This document shows, one piece after another, positions 17,888-27,288 of a stretch of DNA of 51,564 bases (positions are counted from its first letter, which is position 1; every line of letters starts with the position of its first letter). The stretch is from contig JAJRXF010000063.1 of the NCBI GenBank assembly GCA_024276425.1, positions 1-51,564 on the forward strand, written 5' to 3'. The position numbers and the translations under genes were made by a program. The notes under the pieces were generated by a model. That model made no database searches. It worked only from the letters and a program-made list of their open reading frames with translations, and was not told where the DNA came from. The DNA is from Actinomycetes bacterium (lineage in GTDB: Bacteria > Actinomycetota > Acidimicrobiia > Acidimicrobiales > SZUA-35).

Positions 17888-18270
17888 GTACCATTCAAAC
17901 TACCGGACGACGCAAACAGGCTGTGGCCCGAGTCCGGATGAGCGATGGCGAAGGAAAGATCACGGCCAATGGCCGTGCATTCGACGACTACTTTCCATCT
18001 GCGGTTCACCGCAAGGCAATTACTGAGCCTCTCCGCGTTGTCGAGGCCACCGAGTCTTACGACATCGATGTGAGCCTCCACGGCGGCGGCCTCTCCGGCC
18101 AGGCCGGAGCATTCCGACTAGGAATTGCTCGTGCCCTTGTCGAACTGGATCTTGACCGTCGTCCGGCCATTAAAGCCGAGGGTCTACTCACCCGGGATCC
18201 CCGAAAGAAGGAATCGAAGAAGTACGGTCTCAAGAAGGCCCGCAAGGCACCTCAGTACTCCAAGCGCTGA
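17884..18270 (+). CDS. rpsI: 30S ribosomal protein S9
   Basis: Its basic tail reaches the P-site tRNA anticodon. The 128-residue product has [14 protein letters not shown], the [20 protein letters not shown] region and the end [17 protein letters not shown] overlaps the rplM stop. glmM follows after 31 bases and may share the transcript. Confidence 0.98.
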   Translation: MSTIQTTGRRKQAVARVRMSDGEGKITANGRAFDDYFPSAVHRKAITEPLRVVEATESYDIDVSLHGGGLSGQAGAFRLGIARALVELDLDRRPAIKAEGLLTRDPRKKESKKYGLKKARKAPQYSKR

Positions 18271-18301
18271 TCTGTCAAGCACCGAAGAGGAGGGCTGCGG
18301 C

Positions 18302-19648
18302 ATGCCTCATAGGTTCCCCCGATTCGGGACGGACGGCATTCGTGGTGTAGCCAACAAGGAACTGACTCCCGACGTTGCCCAGGCCGTAGGCCGGGCGGCG
18401 GCGGAGTTGTTGGGTGGTAATCGCGTCGTTATTGGACGAGACACGAGAAGATCAGGCCCGATGTTGGAGGCAGGTCTGGTAGCTGGCTACACCGCGGCAG
18501 GGGTTGATGTCGAACTACTCGGTGTTGTTCCGACGCCCACCGTTTCTTGGGTGGCGAGTAACTCGGAAATTCCCGGGGCCATGATCTCGGCCTCTCACAA
18601 TCCCTTTGCCGACAATGGCATCAAACTCTTTGGCGCCGGTGGGCTCAAACTCAGCGATGAGGTTGAAGCTTCGATTCAGGCTCGATTTCATGAAATTCTT
18701 CAGGTTCCCCACCAGTCGGGGCCAACCGGAGATGGTATTGGCGTTGTTGTTCCTTCGTCAGGGTCCGTCGGTTGGGTTCGGTCCGTTGTTGAGTCGGTAG
18801 CCCCCGGCGCTCTACGGAAAATGCACGTGGTCTTGGACTGCGCCAATGGTTCTGCGACCAGTCTTGGCCCACATGTCTTTGATTCCCTGGGTGCAGATCT
18901 GACCATCATCGGGGCTGATCCCAATGGTGTGAATATCAACGCTGGTTGTGGATCGACCAGGCCCGAATATCTGCAGCAAGCTGTCTTAGATTCGGGGGCT
19001 GACCTTGGCTTGGCTTTTGATGGTGATGCGGACCGATTGGTGGCTGTGGCTTCGGACGGAAAGATCGTCGACGGAGATCACATCCTGGCAATTCTGGCCG
19101 AGGACTGGAGCGCGAATGGGCGGCTACGCCACAACACCATTGTGGTGACCGTCATGTCGAACCTCGGGTTTCATCTCGCGATGAAGCGGCGAGGCATTGC
19201 GGTTGTTCAAACTGGCGTAGGAGACCGCTACGTGCTCGAAGCCCTGAACGAGGGATCCTATTCACTAGGAGGGGAACAATCGGGCCACGTGATTTGTCGA
19301 GACCTTGCCTCGACTGGGGATGGAATCTTGGCCGGAGTTCAGTTGGCAGACGCCATTGTTCGATCCGGGCTGAGTTCGGCCGAGTGTGCTGCCGATGCCA
19401 TGACCTCGGTACCTCAACTTCTCCACAACATCAGGCTTTCTCGCCGAGACCCAAGCTTGGTGGGAAAACTGAGTCAGTCGATCGCTGCGGCTGAGGCTTC
19501 CATGGGTTCGGATGGCAGAGTACTGATCCGAGCGAGTGGCACGGAGCCCTTGCTTCGGGTCATGGTCGAGCACGTTGATGATGTACAGGCGAGGAGTATC
19601 TGTGCTCAACTTGTCGCCGACGCCGAAAAACTCATCGCCGCAGGGTAA
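18302..19648 (+). CDS. glmM: Phosphoglucosamine mutase
   Basis: Converts glucosamine-6-phosphate to glucosamine-1-phosphate for UDP-GlcNAc and peptidoglycan. The 448-residue protein has the GTDGIRGVAN start, the phospho-serine loop ISASHNPF (Ser98), the metal loop DGDADR and the C-terminal phosphate-binding RASGTEPLLRVMVE. Start at ATG 18302 behind an AGGAGG-like site; the open frame further upstream overlaps rpsI. The next gene is a GlmS-like synthase, the preceding pathway step. Confidence 0.97.
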   Translation: MPHRFPRFGTDGIRGVANKELTPDVAQAVGRAAAELLGGNRVVIGRDTRRSGPMLEAGLVAGYTAAGVDVELLGVVPTPTVSWVASNSEIPGAMISASHNPFADNGIKLFGAGGLKLSDEVEASIQARFHEILQVPHQSGPTGDGIGVVVPSSGSVGWVRSVVESVAPGALRKMHVVLDCANGSATSLGPHVFDSLGADLTIIGADPNGVNINAGCGSTRPEYLQQAVLDSGADLGLAFDGDADRLVAVASDGKIVDGDHILAILAEDWSANGRLRHNTIVVTVMSNLGFHLAMKRRGIAVVQTGVGDRYVLEALNEGSYSLGGEQSGHVICRDLASTGDGILAGVQLADAIVRSGLSSAECAADAMTSVPQLLHNIRLSRRDPSLVGKLSQSIAAAEASMGSDGRVLIRASGTEPLLRVMVEHVDDVQARSICAQLVADAEKLIAAG

Positions 19649-19694
19649 CCAGCCGATCTAGATAGAGCCACCACGACAGAGGAGCCCGCCACCG

Positions 19695-22600
19695 ATGTGC
19701 GGAATTATTGCCATTGTGCGCCGCCGAACCGGCCGCACCACCCCGAAAAGCTCGGATTTGCTGGCCGAACTCGACGCTGCCATTGGTCATCTACCTTCGG
19801 TTGGGTCCGCCCTTATTGCCGATGACATCAACCAGGCAGCCGATTCGTTGACCTCGGTGGATCTCCGGCTTCGAGGTGAGGCCGGTCTTCAAGCGATGCT
19901 TGGCGATTCCAGCCTGATTCACGAAATCCTGGTTCGAGTGGCCCGGGTAGCCGAGCTGGTCGAGGCCATTGAATCTGAGTTGGAGCTTCGTGGTGAGCAG
20001 ATGGTTGACCTTGAGGACATCAATGCTGCGCTGGTTCGGGTTAAGGATGGTGCTTGGGCCATTGAACGCGATCGAATTCGCACCGCCAAATCCGTGGCCG
20101 ACTTGGCCGGGCCGGATGCTTCGGCGGCAGCGGTCGCAGCTTGTTTTTCTATCCAACAAGCCCTAAGTGCTCTGGATCGACTAGAAGTCCGCGGTCGCGA
20201 CAGTGCTGGTCTTCATGTTTTGGTCCGAAATCACGGTTTGGATTTAGCTTCGGCTGCGGTGCTCAAGCTTCTGGCCGAGCGGAACCGGGGCGGACTCTTC
20301 ACCGATGGCGCTGTCCGGACGCCTCAGGGCTTTCTCAGTTTTGTTTACAAGGCAGCGGCGGAGATTGGCGAGCTTGGTGACAATACCGCGGCGATGCGCG
20401 CGGCCATCGTTGATGACCAGTTGCTCCACCTTGCTTTGCAGAACGATCGGGCCGAGGCCACTATTCTCGGCCATACCCGCTGGGCATCGGTGGGGATCAT
20501 TAGCGAGCCCAACGCTCACCCGGTCAATAGTGACGAACTGGAACGGTCGAACTATTTGGATGACGTCTCCAACGCCGGCTATGTCACCGCAACCCTCAAT
20601 GGTGACGTTGACAACTATCCAGATTTGATCGCTGCGGACAGTCTCCGGATCGCCAGCGAGATAACCACCGATGCCAAAGTCATTCCTACTCTGGTTGCCC
20701 GCGGTCTTGACGATGGGTATGACATTGATGAGTCGGTACGTCGGGCCGTTTCCCAGTTTGAGGGCTCCGTTGCTATCGGGATTAGTTCGACGGCCGAACC
20801 TCAAGACATTCACGTTTGCCTTCGTGGAAGTGGCCAGGGGGTGTTTGTTGGTCGGGCCGAGGATGCTTTCGTTGTTGCCTCCGAGCCATATGGCGTCGTC
20901 GAGGACTCCACCCTGTACTTGCGCATGGACGGGGAAACACCGGCCGATCCCGATAACCCGATCGCCAGCCAGGGGCAAATCATCCGACTCCGGGGTGCTC
21001 AGGCTGGGGAGCCAGGCGGAGTTACCCGCTATGCCTATGACGGTACCCGGCTTCCGGTGGAGAGTTCGGAATGGAAGAAGCCGGAGGTGACGACGCGAGA
21101 CATCGATCGTGGCGAGGCTCCGCACTTCTTACTCAAGGAGATCTCCGAATCCCCAGTTTCCTTCGCCAAGACCTTGCGCGGTCGGCTCGTCCCAAGCGAT
21201 GACGGTTTGACCGTGCGCCTACCGCCTGAGACTCTCCCCATTTCGGTTCAGGACTATCTCTCCTCTGGGCGAGTCCGCAAGGTGCTCGTCATTGGCCAGG
21301 GCACCGCAGCGGTAGCAGGTCAAGCCGTTTCGTCCGCACTCGACTCGGCCCTCGACGGTTCGGGAATATCTGTCGGGTACACAACGGCCACCGAGTTGTC
21401 CGGGTTCAATCTTCGAGACGAAATGGACGACACACTCATTGTGGCCATCTCCCAGTCGGGAACGACCACCGACACGAATCGGACTGTTGACCTGGTCCGT
21501 GGGCGCGGTGCCACGGTCTTGGCCATCGTGAATCGGAGGGGCAGCGACCTGGTCGACAAAGCCGATGGGGTCCTTTACACGAGCGATGGCCGGGACGTTG
21601 AGATGAGTGTCGCCTCCACCAAGGCTTTCTACGCTCAGATAGCTGCCGGATTCTTGCTGGCTGAGGGTGTGGCCGACCTGGTTCCCGGAACCGTTACGAA
21701 CTCTGGTGATCGCCAGGTTCTGTTACAGGCGCTTCGAGAACTGCCAGACGCAATGCGGCTCACTTTGGCTAAGCGAGACGAGATCGCCGCGGTGGCGGCT
21801 CGTCATTTCCCCAGCCGTCGTTATTGGGCCATGGTGGGCAGCGGCGCCAATCTTATTGCGGCACGCGAGTTGCGAATCAAGTTGTCCGAGCTTTGTTACA
21901 AGTCCATTGCCTGCGACGTTATTGAAGACAAGAAGCACATAGACCTTTCTTCCGAACCGCTGATTCTGGTCTGTGCCGCTGGCCTGGTTGGCTCCAACGC
22001 CGACGATGTGGCCAAGGAAGTAGCGATCTTTCGGGCTCACAAGGCCGCGCCAATCGTGATCGCAACCGAAGGAGAAAACCGCTTCACTGACGCCCTCGAC
22101 GTGATTGCCGTGCCCGATGTTGACCGGCGTCTGGCCTTCGTGCTTTCCACCGTTGTGGGTCATCTCTTTGGCTATGAGGCCGCCTTAGCAATTGATGCCT
22201 CGGCTCTTCCTCTTCGTCAAGCGCGGGCGGTGATCGAGAGTTTCCTTGGCGCAACAGGAGACTGGTTCGTTGATTTCGGAGAACAGCTTCGCCCCCTGGC
22301 TAGCCAGTACTTTGATGGGCTTCGAATCGGCTACTACAACGGTCATCTTGAGGCTGGGACCGCGGCGAGGCTCGGCTCTCTATTCCGCTTCGCAACCGGT
22401 TCGACCCGGCTGGAGTCCTTTCAGGTGGAGTACGGCAAGGTTGGTACGCCGGGCGTGGTAGCCGAAGATCTCGCCAGCGTCCTCACCTCGGCTATTGAGG
22501 AATTGACTCGCCCAGTAGATGCCATCAAGCATCAGGCCAAGACGGTGACTGTGGGCATCTCTCGGGCCGATGAGAGCCTGCTGCAGTCCGACCTCATTCG

Positions 22601-23138
22601 GTCGGTACTGGAGTCGGGTTGTCCGCGTGATCGAATGAGTTATCGGACCCTTCGAGCCATTGCTGCCCTGGCTCCCTCGGTTGCGAGTGTGATCGGGTTC
22701 ACTCGTTATGCCATCGAGGGTTCCCTGGATGGAGCGGCCAGGATCAGCGTTGTTGATCGTGGTGGCATGGCCACCGGCTTGGTCTCGAGGACCGATCGAG
22801 ATCCCACGCTGCGAGGCAACAAGCATCGGGTCGCCGTGGAACGAGACGTCCTGGTTACGGTTGGGTCGGATGGTCGGACGGTACTAATGGTTCCGGAGGT
22901 GAAGGATGGACAAACCACCGGAGTGACCCTTTGCCACCTGACGTTAAATGAGAATCTTGGGGCCAACACCGCCCGATCTGTACTGCAGGGATACCGTAAT
23001 CGTTACCGTCAATTGGTCGATGTCGTTACCGAGACCGAGCCCTCTTTCCGGGAGGACTTGCTGGCAGACGTTCCGACGGTCGAGCTTCTTACCGCACCAA
23101 TCTCCGAGGTCGCCGAACGCTGGACTCGTGGTGGTTGA
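19695..23138 (+). CDS. glmS: Giant GlmS-like glutamine-fructose-6-phosphate aminotransferase
   Basis: GlmS makes glucosamine-6-phosphate from fructose-6-phosphate and glutamine. This protein has 1147 residues against about 610 normally. Residues 2-4 (CGI) supply the N-terminal nucleophile cysteine; the motif that should follow within 30 residues (RLEVRGRDSAG) appears only at 162-172, after a mostly helical insert. HTRWAS (260-265) and the oxyanion-hole NGDVDNY (302-308) are kept. SIS domain 1 spans about 525-660 (SQSGTTTDT, ASTKAF) and SIS 2 about 705-835 (HIDLSSEP with the ring-opening His749). The usual GlmS end is matched by VDAIKHQAKTVTV (941-953). About 195 extra residues of unknown function follow. 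It sits 46 bases after glmM, which supports a GlmS role, but activity of so altered a protein is inferred. Confidence 0.88.
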   Translation: MCGIIAIVRRRTGRTTPKSSDLLAELDAAIGHLPSVGSALIADDINQAADSLTSVDLRLRGEAGLQAMLGDSSLIHEILVRVARVAELVEAIESELELRGEQMVDLEDINAALVRVKDGAWAIERDRIRTAKSVADLAGPDASAAAVAACFSIQQALSALDRLEVRGRDSAGLHVLVRNHGLDLASAAVLKLLAERNRGGLFTDGAVRTPQGFLSFVYKAAAEIGELGDNTAAMRAAIVDDQLLHLALQNDRAEATILGHTRWASVGIISEPNAHPVNSDELERSNYLDDVSNAGYVTATLNGDVDNYPDLIAADSLRIASEITTDAKVIPTLVARGLDDGYDIDESVRRAVSQFEGSVAIGISSTAEPQDIHVCLRGSGQGVFVGRAEDAFVVASEPYGVVEDSTLYLRMDGETPADPDNPIASQGQIIRLRGAQAGEPGGVTRYAYDGTRLPVESSEWKKPEVTTRDIDRGEAPHFLLKEISESPVSFAKTLRGRLVPSDDGLTVRLPPETLPISVQDYLSSGRVRKVLVIGQGTAAVAGQAVSSALDSALDGSGISVGYTTATELSGFNLRDEMDDTLIVAISQSGTTTDTNRTVDLVRGRGATVLAIVNRRGSDLVDKADGVLYTSDGRDVEMSVASTKAFYAQIAAGFLLAEGVADLVPGTVTNSGDRQVLLQALRELPDAMRLTLAKRDEIAAVAARHFPSRRYWAMVGSGANLIAARELRIKLSELCYKSIACDVIEDKKHIDLSSEPLILVCAAGLVGSNADDVAKEVAIFRAHKAAPIVIATEGENRFTDALDVIAVPDVDRRLAFVLSTVVGHLFGYEAALAIDASALPLRQARAVIESFLGATGDWFVDFGEQLRPLASQYFDGLRIGYYNGHLEAGTAARLGSLFRFATGSTRLESFQVEYGKVGTPGVVAEDLASVLTSAIEELTRPVDAIKHQAKTVTVGISRADESLLQSDLIRSVLESGCPRDRMSYRTLRAIAALAPSVASVIGFTRYAIEGSLDGAARISVVDRGGMATGLVSRTDRDPTLRGNKHRVAVERDVLVTVGSDGRTVLMVPEVKDGQTTGVTLCHLTLNENLGANTARSVLQGYRNRYRQLVDVVTETEPSFREDLLADVPTVELLTAPISEVAERWTRGG

Positions 23139-23757
23139 GGCTGATCTACCGGATGAGGGTGGCCCAGCGCTGGTAACTCCGCTGGACCGATCAATTGACC
23201 AGCTTTGGGAAACCATGTCTGATCGCAGCGGCCTCATGGGTGAGCTTGCGGCCGATGCCGTTCTGGTCCGGGCCGATGCCGGTGAACTGGCTTTCTGTTT
23301 CCCGCGCCTGGCCGAACTCATGGTTCGCAATGAGTTGGGGCCCGAGCCCGCCTTTGGAATCGCTGATCGATTGGTGGCTGAAGGTTGGCAGTCATGGGAA
23401 CAAGCCCACCGAGAAGCCATCGAAGAGTTCTTCGACACGTGGTGGCTTTTGACGCGGGTACTGGACGATGGACCGTTGCCTGCTCACGAGGTACTAGGGG
23501 TGCTGGTGCACCTTGGGTTGCCTCTGGTTCGTTGGCTTGGCCCATGGCTTGAAGATCTGGATGGCCCACCGGCCAGGCACTTTGCTGACATGGTCATGAG
23601 CCAGCTGCATTCCCCCGCGTGGGAAGCCGCTCCAGATGAGCGAGGTCAAGTCCTGGCATGGGCTGCCTCGGAGCCATGTGTGTTTGGGATCGCCCTTGTT
23701 GGTGGTATCCATCTGAGCGAGGGGCAGCTGTCGGAGGTCTTGGACCGCTTGGTCTAG
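23128..23757 (+). CDS. Hypothetical protein between glmS and alr
   Basis: A 209-residue acidic protein of unknown family, probably started at GTG 23128 or 23131 within the last codons of glmS and thus translationally coupled. It contains amphipathic helices (AIEEFFDTWWLLTRVLDDG) and a hydrophobic, Trp-rich stretch (VLVHLGLPLVRWLGPWLEDL) that may be buried rather than membrane-spanning. No catalytic motif is recognised. Its place between two peptidoglycan-precursor genes suggests a linked role, but that is only context. Confidence 0.75.
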   Translation: MVVEADLPDEGGPALVTPLDRSIDQLWETMSDRSGLMGELAADAVLVRADAGELAFCFPRLAELMVRNELGPEPAFGIADRLVAEGWQSWEQAHREAIEEFFDTWWLLTRVLDDGPLPAHEVLGVLVHLGLPLVRWLGPWLEDLDGPPARHFADMVMSQLHSPAWEAAPDERGQVLAWAASEPCVFGIALVGGIHLSEGQLSEVLDRLV

Positions 23758-23770
23758 GAGAGGGTGGGTC

Positions 23771-24886
23771 ATGGGGCGTTCCTGGTTGGAGATTGACGAG
23801 GCAGCGATCACCCGAAATACCGCGACAATGTTGCGTGCGGCTAGCGGGGCAAGGCTTTGTGCGGTCGTGAAGGCTGATGGGTACGGGCACGGTTCGGTTC
23901 CAGCCGCCCGGGCTGCGGCCGCCGGAGGTGCGACCGCCCTCGCGGTAGCCAGGGTGGAGGAGGGTCTCCAGCTTCGTCACGAACAAGTTGATCTGCCAAT
24001 CTGGGTCTTGTCGGAGCCCGAGCCAGGGGAGATGGCTGCGGCTGTCGCCTTCAACCTCGAGCCAACGGTTTACACCTCGGAGGGGATCAGCGCCGTCGCC
24101 AGAGCCGCCCGGTCGCAGGCCGCCCGGCTGCCGGTTCATTTGAGCATTGATACGGGCATGCATCGGGTGGGGGTACGGGCCACCGATGCGGTCAGCCTCG
24201 CGACCCAGATCGCCAATGAGGAGTATCTGGAGCTTCGATCTGTCTGGACTCATTGTGCATCCTCGGACGAGCCAGACAATCCCCTTACCAACCAGCAGAT
24301 GGATCGACTGGATCTCGTGCTTGGGGATCTGGCACAAGCCAACCTTGGCCCGCCGCTCGTTCACGCTGCGAACTCGGGAGGAACGCTGGCCTTCGGTCGC
24401 ACCCACCGCGACATTGTTCGCTGCGGTATCTCGCTGTATGGGCTCAGCCCCAGCCCAGCCCTGGCCGACCGGGTCCGGTTGGAGCCCGCAATGCGCTGGC
24501 TTGTTAAGGTCGGTTTTGTAAAAGGCCTACGGGCCGGGGATCGGGTGAGCTATGGGCAGAGCGGCGTTGTGGGCCAGGACACTCGGGTTGCCACCCTTCC
24601 CGTTGGCTACGCGGATGGCTATAGGCGTTCCACTTGGCAAGGACCGGGCATGGTACTGATCGGCGGCAAGCCCCGCCCGATTGTCGGTGTTGTAACCATG
24701 GATCAGATGGTGGTCGACGTTGGCGATGACCCGGTCGGGCCTGGGGACGAAGTGGTCCTGCTTGGTCGCCAGGGTGACGCGGTGATAACCGCTGAGGATC
24801 TAGCTCAGTGGCAGGGAACCATCAACTATGAGGTGGTGTGCAGCCCGACTAGTCGAGTTCCAAAAACGTACCCGACTGGCGCTTGA
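23771..24886 (+). CDS. alr: Alanine racemase
   Basis: A PLP enzyme interconverting L- and D-alanine for peptidoglycan. The 371-residue protein has the PLP lysine motif AVVKADGYGHG (Lys34), substrate-side HLSIDTGMHRVGV, and the catalytic tyrosine in RVSYG (Tyr261). GGAGAGGG at 23757-23764 precedes ATG 23771. Length and order of motifs are normal for the family. Confidence 0.96.
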   Translation: MGRSWLEIDEAAITRNTATMLRAASGARLCAVVKADGYGHGSVPAARAAAAGGATALAVARVEEGLQLRHEQVDLPIWVLSEPEPGEMAAAVAFNLEPTVYTSEGISAVARAARSQAARLPVHLSIDTGMHRVGVRATDAVSLATQIANEEYLELRSVWTHCASSDEPDNPLTNQQMDRLDLVLGDLAQANLGPPLVHAANSGGTLAFGRTHRDIVRCGISLYGLSPSPALADRVRLEPAMRWLVKVGFVKGLRAGDRVSYGQSGVVGQDTRVATLPVGYADGYRRSTWQGPGMVLIGGKPRPIVGVVTMDQMVVDVGDDPVGPGDEVVLLGRQGDAVITAEDLAQWQGTINYEVVCSPTSRVPKTYPTGA

Positions 24887-24890
24887 GGCT

Positions 24891-24909
24891 CCGGCCTAGG
24901 CCTGGCCGG
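24891..24909. terminator. Hairpin in the convergent alr/SDR gap
   Basis: CCGGCC (24891-24896) and GGCCGG (24904-24909) flank a 7-base loop in the 29-base gap between two converging genes. No T-run is present, so a bidirectional terminator is likely from position but not proven. Confidence 0.45.
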
Positions 24910-24915
24910 TGACGG

Positions 24916-25695
24916 CTAGGGCTTGCGGCTCATGGCGATCTTGCGAACGACCATCGACGGAAGAAGTTTGGAGCCACTAGCCAGAACCTTGTTGAGGTTG
25001 CCGGTGATGGCTTTCGCTTGCTTGTTTGACAGCGCTTCCAGTGCCTCACGGGCAACGTCGGAGGCGGACTGCCACGCGAAATCTGGGTAGTCCGAGGTGT
25101 CGAGATTGGCCCGCTCATGAAACTCGGTATGGGTGAGGCCGGGACAAACGGCGGTGGCAGTCACGCCAAAATCACGGAGTTCTTCGTGGAGGGCCTCGCT
25201 GAAACTGGTGACGAATGACTTGGTCGCAGCATAGGTGGCTGACTTTGGGCTAACCATGTAGCCAGCAATGGATGAAATATTGAGGATGCCACCTCGTCCG
25301 CGGGGAACCATTGTCTTGGCGGCGGCATGGCTCAGGCGGTGCAGCGCGGTGATGTTGACGTCAACCGTTGCCGATTGGCCAGCCAGGTCGAGTTCATGAA
25401 AGTAGCCGCTAAAGCCAAAGCCGGCGTTGTTGACCACGAGGTCGATTGGTCGGTCTTCGGCTTGGATGCGTTGGGCAACCCGATCGACCTGAAGCCGGTC
25501 GCCGAGGTCGGCGGGAAAAACCTCGACGTTTACCTGGTGCTCAGTGCTGAGTTCGTCCGCCAGTTCATAGAGCCGTTCCTGATTGCGGGCCACCACGACC
25601 AGGTCGCTGCCTTGGGCCGCCAGTTGACGCGCCAACTCTTGCCCAATTCCACTGGAGGCTCCGGTGATGAGTGCTCTGTTCCAGGTTCCAATCAT
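24916..25695 (-). CDS. Short-chain dehydrogenase/reductase
   Basis: A 259-residue classical SDR, a cytosolic NAD(P)-dependent oxidoreductase of unknown substrate. It has the dinucleotide motif TGASSGIG (11-18), NNAG (89-92), the catalytic serine region NISSIAG (139-145) and the Tyr155-xxx-Lys159 pair. Arg37 (VVVARNQERL) after the second strand suggests NADP preference. Its ATG lies nine bases after the upstream dehydratase gene, and TAACCT (25702-25707) ends six bases before the ATG, so it may also be transcribed as a leaderless mRNA. Confidence 0.93.
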   Translation of the reverse strand: MIGTWNRALITGASSGIGQELARQLAAQGSDLVVVARNQERLYELADELSTEHQVNVEVFPADLGDRLQVDRVAQRIQAEDRPIDLVVNNAGFGFSGYFHELDLAGQSATVDVNITALHRLSHAAAKTMVPRGRGGILNISSIAGYMVSPKSATYAATKSFVTSFSEALHEELRDFGVTATAVCPGLTHTEFHERANLDTSDYPDFAWQSASDVAREALEALSNKQAKAITGNLNKVLASGSKLLPSMVVRKIAMSRKP

Positions 25696-25701
25696 GGCGT
25701 T

Positions 25702-25707
25702 AGGTTA
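25702..25707 (-). promoter_or_regulatory. Leaderless-type -10 before the SDR gene
   Basis: Minus-strand TAACCT is followed by exactly six bases and the ATG. It lies across the end of the upstream gene; no clear -35 is seen. Confidence 0.35.
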
Positions 25708-26688
25708 GTGGCTTGGCGACCAGGGGGCAGACACATTGCCACCGCAAAGCACTATTCCGACGTGCTCATTAGTGGTTGGCTGGTAGTGGCCAGAGAGCAG
25801 AGCGGCCAGGGGAGTAGCCGCCGCTGGCTCCACCAGGAGTCGAAACCGATCCCAGAGTAGATGCTGAGCTCGAGAGAGTTCGCCATCGGTGATCACGCAA
25901 CTCGGTGCGTCATGCGCCTTTAGTGTCGCCCAGGTGTTGGATCCAAGTTTGGTTGCCCCCAGAGCGTCGGCTCCCAGGCCTGAAACTTTCACCTCCACCG
26001 GACGCCCGGCAATCCGGGCCGCGGCGTAAGTCGCCGTCCCCTCGGTTTCACAAACTACGACTCTGGTGTTGGCACCGATGGCAGCGGCAATCCCCCCGGA
26101 TAGACCCCCACCCCCACAGGCAACAAGAATGGTGTCCATTTTTTGATTGAGGGCACTGAGCTGCGACTCGAACTCGAGTCCGGTTGTGCCTGCCCCGGCC
26201 ATCACCACTGGATCGTTGTAGGCGTGAACTGCGGTGGCCCCAGACTCGGATTGAAACTTCTCGCTGGCCTTGAGTGCATCGGCGAACACGTCGCCAACCT
26301 GGTGTACTGAGGCCCCATAGGATATCAAGCGCGCCAGCTTGGCTTCCGCGGCGATGGTCGGAACAAAGATGGTTGCATCCACGCCCTGGGCCCGGGCGGC
26401 CCAGGCCACAGCTGCGCCGTGGTTGCCTCCGGACGCGGCCACGACCCCAGCTGAACCAATGGCTTGGGTCAGCATGAAGTTGGCCGCCCCCCGAGCCTTG
26501 AAGGTTCCGCTGTGTTGAAGTTGCTCCAGCTTGATAGTGACCGCGCCGGGCGAACCCGCTTTAGGCCCTAGTTCGGCCGGATCAATGGCCCAGATTGGGG
26601 TGGCGCGGACCCGGCCGACCAATCGTTTGGCTGCGGCCACAACCTCTTGGCTGGTCGGGGGACTTGCGGCGGAGGGGGTAGTGGTCAT
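25705..26688 (-). CDS. PLP-dependent serine/threonine dehydratase-like enzyme
   Basis: A fold-type II PLP protein of 327 residues, likely a serine or threonine dehydratase or serine racemase relative. The PLP lysine is Lys64 in SGTFKARGA; substrate loop SGGNHG and phosphate loop CGGGGLSGG are intact. There is no C-terminal ACT regulatory domain, so it resembles catabolic or racemase-type members rather than feedback-controlled IlvA. Substrate is undetermined. It heads a minus-strand pair with the SDR gene and is divergent from tsaE. Confidence 0.9.
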   Translation of the reverse strand: MTTTPSAASPPTSQEVVAAAKRLVGRVRATPIWAIDPAELGPKAGSPGAVTIKLEQLQHSGTFKARGAANFMLTQAIGSAGVVAASGGNHGAAVAWAARAQGVDATIFVPTIAAEAKLARLISYGASVHQVGDVFADALKASEKFQSESGATAVHAYNDPVVMAGAGTTGLEFESQLSALNQKMDTILVACGGGGLSGGIAAAIGANTRVVVCETEGTATYAAARIAGRPVEVKVSGLGADALGATKLGSNTWATLKAHDAPSCVITDGELSRAQHLLWDRFRLLVEPAAATPLAALLSGHYQPTTNEHVGIVLCGGNVSAPWSPSH

Positions 26689-26694
26689 GGCTCC

Positions 26695-26700
26695 ACGCTA
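26695..26700 (-). promoter_or_regulatory. Leaderless-type -10 before the dehydratase gene
   Basis: Minus-strand TAGCGT, six bases before the ATG, within the 51-base divergent gap to tsaE. On the plus strand TAGCCT (26726-26731) lies eight bases before the tsaE ATG and five before GTG 26737. Confidence 0.4.
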
Positions 26701-26739
26701 GCGAAGGGTTCCGTCTCCAAGCCCCTAGCCTTTGGTGTG

Positions 26740-27288
26740 ATGAACGACCCCCGATCAGCGGTCAAGCGACGTTGTACTCACACGACCGGACCAACGGAGA
26801 CTCGGGCCTTGGCCCGGGCTTTTGCTGGCTGCGTCCGCGACGGCGACCTGATCGTGCTCAGCGGGGATCTTGGGGCAGGAAAGACCTGCTTTAGTCAGGG
26901 GTTTGGTGCTGGGCTCGGGGTGAAGGAACGTATAACCAGTCCAACCTTCACCCTTCACAATCAATACCGGGGTCGGCTGATTCTGAATCACCTTGATGTC
27001 TATCGCCTGGACGATTTGGAAGAGACCCTCGACCTGGACCTGCCAGAAATGTTGGAGACCGGGGTAACCATTATCGAATGGGGGGAGCAGATCGATCCCA
27101 CCCTTCCCAGTGACCATCTCACCATCCGGATCCTGCATGGCTCTTCCACTGCGTTGGGTGAGGATGACCCTCAAGGCCCTGTCGACGACGACCTGCGTTC
27201 CATCGTGTTTGAGTTCAACGGTCCGATCTGGCTTGCCCGATTGGGTCAACTTGAGGCAGTGATACAGCCGTGGGAGGTGCCATGTTGA
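26740..27288 (+). CDS. tsaE: tRNA t6A biosynthesis ATPase TsaE
   Basis: TsaE is the ATPase that resets the TsaB-TsaD complex making threonylcarbamoyladenosine 37 in tRNA. The 182-residue product has Walker A GDLGAGKT (42-49), SPTFTLHNQY, HLDVYRLDD and the Trp-containing IIEWGEQI. ATG 26740 is chosen over in-frame GTG 26737 and the longer open frame, which would overlap the divergent gene. Its stop overlaps tsaB by seven bases. Confidence 0.95.
   Translation: MNDPRSAVKRRCTHTTGPTETRALARAFAGCVRDGDLIVLSGDLGAGKTCFSQGFGAGLGVKERITSPTFTLHNQYRGRLILNHLDVYRLDDLEETLDLDLPEMLETGVTIIEWGEQIDPTLPSDHLTIRILHGSSTALGEDDPQGPVDDDLRSIVFEFNGPIWLARLGQLEAVIQPWEVPC

Noticed and set aside
20244-21125. 293-residue minus-strand frame inside glmS
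   Set aside because: Antisense shadow of a clearly coding region with conserved GlmS motifs.
23594-24406. 270-residue minus-strand frame over alr
   Set aside because: Antisense to the conserved alanine racemase catalytic region.
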